64,000 nt of DNA from Sipunculus nudus (lineage: Eukaryota > Annelida > Sipuncula > Golfingiida > Sipunculidae): positions 4,156,001 through 4,220,000 of the forward strand of contig CM049310.1 in NCBI GenBank assembly GCA_026874595.1, given 5' to 3'. A model generated the notes under the pieces. It did not search any database, was not told where the DNA came from, and saw only the letters and a list, made by a program, of their open reading frames with translations. Both the position numbers and the translations under genes were made by a program. This document shows positions 24,742-34,854 of this stretch, piece after piece (the first letter of the stretch is position 1; each line of letters begins with the position of its first letter).

Positions 24742-25500
24742 TGGTAGGAATCTGTTGTAAAATCATATTCGATGATTGAAATAAAAAAAAGACCGATGAT
24801 CGAGTACAAACTGATTGTTTTATATACCATCTTTTTTTCTTTTTTTATCGTGGCAAATGCTGCCTAGAATTATACCTAAAACCTTGACGGATTAAATTCA
24901 GTCTAACTGAAAGGTCACGGTGAAAGGTGAAGGGAATGCCAGGTTGCTGAGATTTGTAAGTTACGTCTATGTGCTGTTCGCTGTTTTCTGCCCCGTCTTT
25001 CTGATAATCGTTCATAACCGTTTTCATAATCGTTGATGATCGATTATGCAAAAACTAGTTTAAGGATTTTTTTTTAAATCATTATCAATGATTGAAAAAT
25101 AAAAAACGATCGATGATCGATTATAAATCGACCATTTTATATACTTTCTATATTACCATTAAATTTGCTGTATACCAGTATCTAAAATATTGAACCCAGT
25201 AAATAGTGTGACATGTACATCCGTGTATCATACTCATCCAAGGTCGACTTGCCATCGAACGATTGCTGGGTGCACAAGGTGCCGTTTAGATGCTGTTCGT
25301 TTTTTTTCATTCATTTGCAAACATAATCGTTTTTAATCGATTATGCAAAAATGGAGTCGATTTTATCGATTTTGAAATAAAACGACCAATCATAGATTTT
25401 ATCGATTAATCAGCACACCACTAGCAAAAATGCATTTAATCGATTATGAATGAAAATCAATGAAATTATGATACAATCGATTGATTGGCACACCACTATT
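24740..25500 (+). repeat. Dispersed repeat with ATCGAT clusters
   Basis: Blocks GTGGTAGGAATC, GACCGATGATCGA, CTGTATACCAGTATCTAAAAT, GAACCCAGTAAATAG and TGACATGTACA recur in the same order on the minus strand at 38040-38245. Repeated ATCGAT/AATCGATTATG motifs suggest internal duplication. Confidence 0.55.
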
Positions 25501-25609
25501 TGAATCAATATAAATCCCTATGTTCCCAGAAAAAGGATGGAAAATTTTAGGTAAAAAATAAAATTATAAAGTTTATAAAATTATTCAAAGTGACTAATAC
25601 AGGTACTAG

Positions 25610-26235
25610 ACATGAGTTAATATGATATAAGCCCTACTTCAGCTGCGGAATAAAAAGCCATAGTAGCAAAGTTCCTTATAAAGTCCCCTTGTAAACACAA
25701 TAAAAGCTCACTCATGTGTAAACAACGGCGATTAAATAGCAGATCAAAGGTACCCCAAACAGCTTTTTTTAATAAAGTAAGGATAAATGTGGCCATCAGT
25801 ATGGTATCAAAAAGGGGAATATTTTATACATGGATTGACTTAATAAAATTGATAAATAATAAACACCGTCTTCTTATTATTTTTTTCTGTAAGTTCAACA
25901 GCGTCTTGCTTCGTGTGTTTATTACACCGGTTTATGTTGTTTCCAAAGGAGTCCGAATCGCAATAACATATGAAATACATATCAAATTATGTAACATGTA
26001 TCACATATAATCACCGATCCTTTATCCTGGCATACTCTTCATTGAATTTCCAATGCAATCCAGTTTATTCATACCGAATATCATTAATTCCAAACTTTAC
26101 ATACAATATGTACTACACTACATGGACCAAACATGTTACAAATCAGACACAGGGCTGTTTAATACGATTTACGTTTAATACGTGCCTTCGAGAGAGTGGC
26201 AAAATGCAAAATATATTCGGAATGGCATGAATGTT
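25610..26235 (+). repeat. Left part of a duplicated segment, interrupted by a mobile element
   Basis: It matches 28590-29090 in order: GCAAAGTT, GCGGCGATTAA, GGGAAATGTTTTACACATGG-like, AATGCAAAATATA. The match resumes at 27215 after the inserted element. The duplicate lies just upstream of KAP copy 3. Confidence 0.6.
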
Positions 26236-27214
26236 AACAAGTGACCCATGAGTCATGACGCTCAGCTGACAAGTCATTCTAGCCTAACATTCACAGCAGG
26301 TAAGCCATACTTAGATTAACTTCAGATGCGGTCTCGACCTTTGGCCGTCTAACTCCACAGCTGACAGGTTTCTTCCGTTATTGGTAACACACGTACAGAC
26401 TGAATTCAATCATGACTGGTCTATACAAGTTGTACAAGAGAAGAATAAGATCAAGGTCACCAGGTTTTAAACTCCGCTGAGATCTCCGTTGAATCATTTT
26501 GACTATCAGAGTTTGGGACAAGATATGTTAACACAAGATGGTGAACTGGTATGGAGGTCATAATAATCCTAATAATTCCACAGGTATGACAAAGACCGGT
26601 GAAAAAACAACGACAGATGGTTTGACTGAAAACAGTGTCACCATTGCTGTAATATGACAATCTTCAATATTTGGAAAATACATGAAAATAGAAAAAAAAG
26701 TGGCGCGCGGGCCAGTCTTCTAGTACTGATACAACCAAGTCATGATCAATAAAAAAATGAGTTTTCAGGACACTAGATGAAACCACTTAGCTGTAATTTG
26801 GCAGTCTGGAATTATAATAAAAAGGTGTGATATACAGAAAAACTACAGGTGGCGTCACCAGTCTTTGAGGACTGATAAAACCAGACATGATCAATAAACA
26901 TATGAGGTTTCAGGAACCTAGATGAAGCGACAGATATGAAACTGACACCTTTGCTGTTATTGAATATTCAAGGTATAAGATTCAGGAGATTTTGTATCAA
27001 ATATTAAATTATTCTTGGGGTGCAAAAATACGCCCCATAGGAGACAGAGACTAAATATCGAGTTTCCAACGAGATTTTTTACGGACCTCTCAGGATTTGG
27101 GTAAGAGATTTCTGGGTCTAACGGTTAGATTGGTTCCCTGTGAACGGACAGACGGACGACGGACAAAGCGTGATTAGTATAACTCAGACTGACTTTGAGT
27201 CAGCTGAGCTAAAA
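26236..27214 (+). mobile_element. Hairpin-terminated mobile element, single-unit family A copy
   Basis: The 5' end is AACAAGTGACCCATGAG then TCATGACGCTCAGCTGA. The 3' end is CGGACGACGGACAAAG...GAGTCAGCTGAGCTAAAA. It has about one degenerate A unit inside. The same two ends bound other A and C elements at 49787, 57498, 62229 and 63024. Comparison with the paralogous empty site near 29085-29100 shows it as an insertion of about 980 bases. It has no coding capacity, so it is non-autonomous. Confidence 0.7.
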
Positions 27215-28013
27215 TGTACCACATCAATACCAGTCATAGAACTCAATATTATCTTATCACCTGGTAACCACCTGTGTGGGAAGAGGGGACGTTTTCAAAG
27301 TCTATATGAAATGCTTACATTCACACATTCACGCATGTCGATAAATCTACTCACAACGACCTTCACTTATATGCAAAAAAAAAGGTGTCGATCCCAATAA
27401 ATATGTTATACTAGAAAACCTCTATCATGTTTACAATCAAATGCCATTCATGCATAATCAACCATGGACACGAGATGGGTAATGATTCAGTAACAGATCT
27501 TGTGAAGCTAATGGGTATACGCACGCGCATGTGCACTACAGACAAACTACAGCATGCGTATACCACATACTAGTATACATACTATGTGCATATATGTTTT
27601 ACGTAACGGTTTTGGTTTCTGAAGATCATACTCGGTGCCACTTGCAACTCCAAAGTTTTACATTAAGGCTTTATATGACTGAATTCAGATATATTTCAAA
27701 TTAAATTAATAAAAGACGGCAAAATTAGCAAAAAGTTAATAAAGGTAATGATGGTTAATGTCACTGTCAGTGAAATAAACAGAAAAAAAAACCCTGCAAA
27801 TCTGTTGTAACTGCTCTCTCTTTGGATCTAAAGTAGCTGGATCTTTTATAGACGATCCTCAGTCTGTGTAAAATAAGCGCATACTATTATAAGTCAGGTC
27901 TTTGCGTGCATTCACCGCAGCCTTTACTTATATCAAGAACTGGTTCAGATGGTTGAAAGGATATACATATAAATAATATAAGTGCGGGTTCGATGCCGTC
28001 AGTCATTCTCACA

Positions 28014-28079
<66 letters not shown>
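28014..28079. repeat. (AT)n microsatellite
   Basis: About 33 AT dinucleotides. Confidence 0.95.
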
Positions 28080-28081
<2 letters not shown>

Positions 28082-28589
28082 CTTCAGTATCTAAATGAAA
28101 AGTCATAAAAGTGAATTCTTATTAAAGCCCACATGATGAAGCTAACTCATGGCAAGCTACGACAACCAAGTCATAACAGTTGCCAAATCACAAACAGATC
28201 TGATAGACCTCCCGCAGCATTCGTCAAAGGCTGACAAATAAAGGAAGCCATCAAAATGTCCATTTTAGGAATGCTTTTATACAAATCTGTTGTAGACTTA
28301 CTCCTTGTAGTAATTTCTAGATACAATATTAACGATATCCTCTTGCAATAACTTTTATTGAAATATTATAAAGGTTTTTGGCACTGAGGGAGATGGTTCG
28401 CGATGACCGGTGAATCAGAGGTGAACCGCAAATAAATACCACTGACAAATTCTCAATGCTCAATTGTTGTCGAAGATGTTTAGTTAAAATACTAATTACC
28501 GCAAGCAAATATCTAAATTCACATCAGGACTTAATTCACATGAAGAATGATTCAAAATACGTGGCTTAACATTATATACAAGGTAGGAA

Positions 28590-29345
28590 TGTGGTAAATT
28601 CACCATATCTTTTAGGACATGATTCATAGCATATATATCCTAAATAAAATGCTATACTTGCAAAGTTAATATCAAAGCACAAACGTAAACAAAATGATAT
28701 CCCACGCCTGTTTAAAGAGCGGCGATTAATAGCGGTTACGTATTTGCGTTCAGATGTGACAGACAAAGACGTAATACAAATACAACAATCAAAAGAGTTC
28801 CAAAGGGAAATGTTTTACACATGGATGGACTTTATGAAGTCATTTTCCAGCCTTATGACACCGGATTTTGTTCTTTAGAAAAAGAGGCGGATTCGCAATT
28901 ATTTGTGTTTTGAAATACAATGAACAGTGACATGAAACACGAATCGTCATTGGTCTTTTGTGACCACTACAACATGGGGATAAAATATAAAACAAACAGA
29001 GAGCAAGTTTCAGGATGTTGAAGAACGCACTTCTCACGTACGTCTTTGATAGTGACTGGAATGCAAAATATAACAAGAATAGCATGTTGAAAAATGTACT
29101 CTATCACTGCCAGTCATAGAGATCAGTGTTATCTTATCACCTGCTAACCACCTTTGTGTTTGGAAGAACGGACGTTCTCCAGGTCTGTATGACCAACATA
29201 CTAATATACTCACAACGACCTTTGCCTATATGCAGGTATAAAAAAATATCTGATTCAAATTAAAATGCCATACAAGTAATTTTTTTATGAAGTAAACATG
29301 AAAATGCCACTCGAGCATAATCATGCAACGGACGGCAAGTGGCGG
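28590..29345 (+). repeat. Second copy of the duplicated segment (empty site)
   Basis: It aligns with 25610-26235 and then with 27215-27480 (CCAGTCATAGA, CTTATCACCTG, AACCACC, CTCACAACGACCTT, TATATGCA) without the intervening 980-base element. Confidence 0.6.
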
Positions 29346-29466
29346 GTATTGGTGTACTAACATATATTGAGGACCTCCAGTGGCCTTGTTTTCAGACCAT
29401 TTGAGTGTGACAGGACAACACTGACGCACTGGCTCGATAAAGACACCATTTTCAGTAATGTATATG

Positions 29467-29475
29467 TATATAAAA
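29467..29475 (+). promoter_or_regulatory. Possible TATA box of KAP copy 3
   Basis: TATATAAAAG lies 190 bases upstream of the copy 3 start codon, with an initiator-like TCAACAC about 33 bases downstream. Confidence 0.4.
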
Positions 29476-29656
29476 GCCTGACATAGCAACGCCCTGCTAT
29501 CAACACAACAACAAATTTTGAAGAATTTCTTTCATGTATGAATCAAGAATCCTATACCATGGGTATCCAAATGTATCATAGAGAATTAAGCATCGTCAGC
29601 ATTCAATAAACACTACGTATCTAATACCCCCTTTATCTTCCTATGAGAGTTAAATA

Positions 29657-29915
29657 ATGAAGCGGATACATTTGCCAGGACCGGCCGAGGCAGATGGTGA
29701 CAGCTCGGGCGAACAATCAAGAAACAGTGCCTTGGAAATAATGTCCAAGGAAAGACCTTTACCCCATGGATACTCAACAATACATGTTCATCCCATTGTT
29801 TCGGCAGCCGACAAGGCAAAGGAAGAAAATTATACGACACTTCCCATGGAAATGCAAACATGTCCAAAGCCACCTTGGTCGGAGTCAAGATGGTCGCCGG
29901 ATGAAGAAGTCCAAG
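29657..29915 (+). CDS. KAP copy 3 exon 1
   Basis: 259 bases open from ATG to donor GTGAAC. Order and spacing of the DKxKxE and MEMQ motifs match the first exons of copies 1 and 2. Confidence 0.65.
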
Positions 29916-32900
29916 GTGAACATTTTTCAGTTGGAATCAATAAACTATCCATTAAATGTGTAAACTAGATTCATATGTTCATAACTATGTATATTACAAG
30001 TGCTCTGTTACAAAAGAGAAGTATTCCCGAGTTCCATAGGCGTAGATCCCGGGGGGGGGGGTATATATACCCCCCAATATTTGACAAGGGGGTATGGCCC
30101 ATTGTATTATACCCCCAATGCTTTGAATATGTGTTTGATAAAATTATCACAATTTAAAACACTGCCACAGAATTCATAATTAAAATGGCGTGTCTTCAGT
30201 TTTTGCTCCCAAAATGCTTGGAATTTAAAAAGTTGAAGAGGAAAACCCACAAATATGCTGAAAGAAACATAAATCAGTTAGTCAACCAGAGTTGGTCATG
30301 CAGCTTTGGCTTAACAACGCCTATAAAATCCGCCTATGCCTGAACTTAATCAAAGAACGAAACCAATTATTTTGTAAATATTAAAACCCTTTCCATGCTG
30401 GTGATCATTATCATAGACAAATTGTAAACCCGTCATCTTATAAGCAAACATAAAAGATCACATGCTTTACAAGATCATAAGTAGATAAAATCTGCTTACT
30501 TAATAAGTGTAGCATATTTCTTTATAAGATATGTACTCAAAAAAATTAAAAAAGGACTCAATGTATACAACTTCAAAAATCATCCTCCTGAAAATTTAAC
30601 ATCAATTGCCCATAATTTGAATGTTTTTTTAAGGAGATTTCTTAGATAATATGTAGAAGTGATGTGAAAATCTTGATACTAGAAATATTTGCAAAATCTT
30701 ATGGGTTAACTAAAAATAAGAAATAACATAATTTTGGTGACAGAATTATTTAGATAGCATAGGAATTATCTGGTACCATTAAGCGAAGCTATATGCACTT
30801 CTGTCCTCAGATCTTGTACCTACAACAAGTCACATCTTCACACTGAAGGGTTGTGTACACTGGCATTAGTTATTTTATGTCAAATTGAACCATTTTTATG
30901 TTTGATAGGTATATATCCGTTAACTTACTTTTAATAAGGATATTATTTTTAAAAAATGAGATATATGTTTTAACATATATTACGCTTTTTCTGCACGTGA
31001 CAAATGGTTTCATATTTACCTTCTAAAATAATGAATTTCTCCATGTTTAAATAAAGATAATGTATTGATAATTGGTCATCCAACTTTTGTTTGTAAGCGA
31101 AATTCAACAGACCCATAATGATATCGAAAATGAAATAAAACACACAAAAATGGCATTACCTCTCTGATATTTAAGTATATGTTAAATCATATCACATTTT
31201 AGCATTATTGCTGATATACAATAACTCCTACGTTCATGCATCTATTATTCTTCAAATACATTTGCCTATTGGGCGAGTATTTTGCATGTGTGTCTACAAA
31301 TATATTTCCAAAAATAAGAAAAAAAAATCTTCTAACTTTATGTTTATCAGGCATGGACAGGCAAATATTCATATATTGTTGATTATTATTTTTTTAGTGG
31401 AGTTAACCGCCTGCATTTGTTTAATGTTTACTACATGCATCCTCAAAGTTCCATTTCGGTTTCGGACTACGTGACAGAGCTTATACCCGGTTATCCTGGT
31501 GTCAACCAGAATCGGTGTACCACTCCTGCGGGTCCTTAAAGTGTGTCATCCCCATTGCTAAGTCATAACACCGAGGAACCCCCGAAAGGCGCACTCGTTT
31601 GTGGGTGACACATGACTGTGGACACAGTCTCCCCATTAACCCTGCAGAGCGCTCGCCCTGGGTGGGGGTCGACCGTGAAAAATCTCACCGCCTCGGCTGA
31701 GATTCGAACTCTTGACCTCCCGGCTTTAAGTTTTGCGCTTTACCCCCGAGCAACAGAAGCCGTCCTGATTCCTTGAATATTTCTGATTACTTGAAACAAT
31801 TCATTTGTATCTCAAAGCGTTGTAAACAACAATAAATTGTGCAAACATCAAGTTGAAGTAGGTGCGAGATTACCCAGGTTCAACGTGTTGATCTTCATAT
31901 TTGCAAGCATTGCTGAGAAATGTATGAATTTTCAGATAAAAATATACACATTTATAGGTAAATGAGATTTTATTTATCCAAGACACACGTCAAAATTTTA
32001 TCAAACGGGAATTAACTGTTTGTCTTAACATAACGGCAACTGCTGGTGTCACTAGTATTTGGAAGCCAACAAAATGACCGATCAGTAAGCACAGGAATTT
32101 CAGGATTCTGAGAAATATAAGGTTTAGTGTGAACGTTAACTGTCAATGGGCTTATAATGTCAATATGTCGCATATTAAAAATTGCGGTGCTATCATTCCT
32201 CCATACAACAACACATGTTTGAATGAACTTTTCTCTTGTATTACCTTTTCAGTTTAAAAAATATTTGTTTGATTAAACAGTGGGAAAAACATAAAGGTGG
32301 CATAATCATTGTTTTGAAACTGATGAGTTTATTCCTCTGAATAAAATAAGTTTCATGGCGATCGGTATGGCTATTATTACGAAATTTGAGCCTATTTTTA
32401 ATGAATTAATAATGACAATTAAAGGTCCTTGATATGTTGGTCATGAAATCTCAGTAGGAGGTGTCTGGATCTAAGGTCAAAATTTTCGCCATTAATTTTT
32501 TTAATTGTGCCCGTGTAACGTCCCAACGACACGACAAAAGAAACAGCCATCGTTATTGCCAAGCATTTCTGAAAGTTAGCTTGGTAAACAAAAGTCAAAA
32601 AATTTGAAAAAAAATCTCACTACCAGTCATATAATTATCAAAGCCCAATTTTCCCATGTGTTTCAATCATATACGGTAATAATTCATTATCCTACAAATA
32701 TGTCATATTCAATGGTAATTGGTATGTTCATTTTAATCAAAATTATTCTTAAAGGATTCATCAAATTGCACCAATTAACTTTGAAAAAACCCCAAAAAAC
32801 TTTGAGCTTCAAGGGGGGGGGGGGGCACGTCCCCCCTCAGACACCCCCCGTTTCGCGCTATAGCTTGAATATTGGAGCTGTCGCGCCAATCATACCCCCA

Positions 32901-33261
32901 ATGAAAAAAACTTTTCTATGCCACTGCCGAGTTCTGTGATATTTTTCTACTACCTCTCCTACTTATATAATTTATTTATAGAATTATTTTTTTAATCTGT
33001 TGTTATTTCTGTCACTTTCAGTGCAATTATTAGGTGTTACAATCAATTGACGATAAATTTCTGTGCTTTGCCCACGTGGGAAAATATTTATAAATTATTA
33101 CAGAGAATATCTAGACAAACCAGACATAGCAGACATAGCAGACATACCAGACATACCAGTAACTTTATAAGTTATGATAATTACTTTAACCTTCCACACT
33201 TTTGTTACATGGTGAATTATTTTTTCCTTGTTAAACTTGGAATGTAGTTTTCCTGTTGTAG
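29916..33261. other. KAP copy 3 intron 1
   Basis: It holds a G run at 30051-30060 with a short palindromic GGGGGTATATATACCCCC context, a related C/G-rich stretch near 32814-32910, and a SINE on the minus strand. No exon is recognised. Confidence 0.5.
31451..31765 (-). mobile_element. tRNA-derived SINE
   Basis: Read on the minus strand it begins with a tRNA-like head: A-box-like TTGCTCGGGGGTAAAGCGC, then B box GAGTTCGAATCTC close to the consensus GGTTCGANTCC. A tRNA-unrelated body follows and the tail is GTCACGTAGTCCGAAACCGA. The copy at 24367-24621 has the same head, body start and tail. Confidence 0.65.
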
Positions 33262-33305
33262 AAATGTCAGTGGGCATGATACAGGAGCCGATGCCAGAAT
33301 TCCAG
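33262..33305 (+). CDS. KAP copy 3 exon 2
   Basis: 44 bases open in the exon 1 frame (EMSVGMIQEPMPEFQ with the split codon). Borders and phases agree with exon 2 of the other copies. The peptide is not clearly similar. Confidence 0.45.
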
Positions 33306-33713
33306 GTAAGATGTCAATGATGAAAGAATCCTTTTACAGGTCAAGGAGAGAAAAAAATAATAGACTTATAATAGATATTTTAGGTGAATCTTTACAGTTA
33401 AGTCATACTTATGCAATTTAATTTAATTAAAGGATCATAATAACAGTTATTGATCCAACAAAAATGCACCGCATTTTAAGTATATATAACATAAGACCAA
33501 CGGACGACGCCATTCCATCGCATAAGCTCACAGGTTCGTTAAAAATCATGGATAAAGGATAATTATGCAATTTTCCATTCAATTCCGTATCAATTTAAAA
33601 CTTTCACTAAGGCTATAGTATATATGTGAGTTTTTAAACAGCATACACCTAGGAAGCAGACCATACATAGTAACGGAACAATCATATGATTTGGACATTC
33701 AACGGACTCATAC

Positions 33714-33734
33714 GGGGGGGGGGGGGGGGGGGGG
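33714..33734. repeat. Poly(G) tract
   Basis: Twenty-one consecutive G on the plus strand. Confidence 0.95.
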
Positions 33735-34683
33735 AGCAATTATCAATATGTGTAAAAAATTACCTATGGCTCAATACAGCACCATGGACCATCTCTCAAA
33801 ATATATTCATTATGAACCTTAATTACAATTATACCACATTTCAAATTATGTAATAAATAACCATTTTTACTGCTAAAAATGATATTTTATATGTAAGAGG
33901 TGCCGGGCTGTGAAAGTCTCGATCGGTACTAGTAGACCTGACTGCTACCACGCAAGCTCATGAAAAAGGTGTCTTTAAAGAGTAATACATTTGCCATACA
34001 TCATAGAAAATATTCTGAGGAACTGGAAAAATAGGCAACATTTTCATTTAAGAATAGGCCTATTATAGGGCTATACCTAAACGCAATGAAAAGTTGAAGG
34101 AATTATATTTATTAATTTTGAATGGTTCGTAATTAATTCTTATTACACATAAACGTTTTTATTCTGAAAAAAAATGAGCCTACATTCATTTACAAAACTG
34201 TTTAAAAAAGAATTTAGTCGTAAAATCAGCCAATTTGGATTAGAAACAATTAATACAACTGCAGTACTAGTAAATTATAGCAAAGTGGTCTATACGATTG
34301 ATGTTGAATCATATTAAACACTTTTCAAAATGAAAATAATGCAAAAGATAAACTCAATATTCTGATGTTACTTTTTAAGGAATATTCACATTTTCATCAT
34401 TTATTCGTGTCGATTTTCTTTATAACCTATATTCCCAGGAGCTAGCAGACTGTTCAAGGTAAAAAAATAATCAGAGCGACGCATTTTATGTTACACCTAG
34501 GAAATTGAGTGTAACGGCAAAACTTAGCCCCCTGACGTCTGTAAATATGATTAAGTACAACAGAAACAACTTATACAGGGTACATCGTAAATAGGACTTT
34601 GTATAATAGCCTTTTTAGCCATTTAGTAACACCATCTATAATCTTTCAGGTGTGTAATGAAAGAAGACTACTTTTGTAAGTAG

Positions 34684-34767
34684 AAACGGGAGAGTCCGGG
34701 TCACTTTTGGTGAGCGATAATAAAGGAGCTGAAGTGAAACTCCTGTTTCCAAGACCCTCAAGTCTCG
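34684..34767 (+). other. Candidate orphan exon
   Basis: Acceptor GTAG and donor GTAAGG enclose 84 bases, open in phase 1-in/phase 1-out (ETGESGSLLVSDNKGAEVKL, then LFPRPSSL). Exon 1 of KAP copy 3 ends in phase 1, so the two could be spliced in frame. No homologue is recognised. Confidence 0.2.
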
Positions 34768-34854
34768 GTAAGGTTTAAAAATGAACTGTCTAATAATAAA
34801 AATATTCAGTTCAAACCATTAAATTATATATATACGGGTATGCATTATGCAAGG

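Larger units (their letters stand above)
23024..29466. other. Intergenic region between KAP copies 2 and 3
   Basis: No protein-coding exon that I recognise. It holds a SINE, a dispersed repeat with ATCGAT clusters, a duplicated segment (about 25610-26235 plus 27215-27480 versus 28590-29345) and the mobile element 26236-27214. A candidate poly(A) signal for copy 2 is AATAAA at 23789-23794, rather far from the stop codon. Confidence 0.5.
29657..33305 (+). pseudogene. KAP copy 3, truncated: only N-terminal exons 1 and 2
   Basis: Exon 1 (29657-29915, 86 codons plus one base, phase 1 out) begins MKRIHLPGP and keeps the DSSGE, DKAKEEN, MEMQ and Ser/Asp-rich blocks of copies 1 and 2. Exon 2 (33262-33305) has acceptor TTGTAG, donor GTAAGA and the same phases (1 in, 0 out). 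I find no Walker A exon or 2-kb catalytic exon on either strand before DR1 begins. The exons are open and their splice sites intact, so this is either a partial duplicate making a short secreted or regulatory peptide, or a gene that lost its 3' half. The N-terminal sequence is much more diverged than that of copies 1 and 2. Confidence 0.6.

Noticed and set aside
31451-31765. Functional tRNA gene
   Set aside because: It has only A and B box-like promoter parts. No cloverleaf with acceptor pairing can be drawn, and the element has a SINE body and tail.
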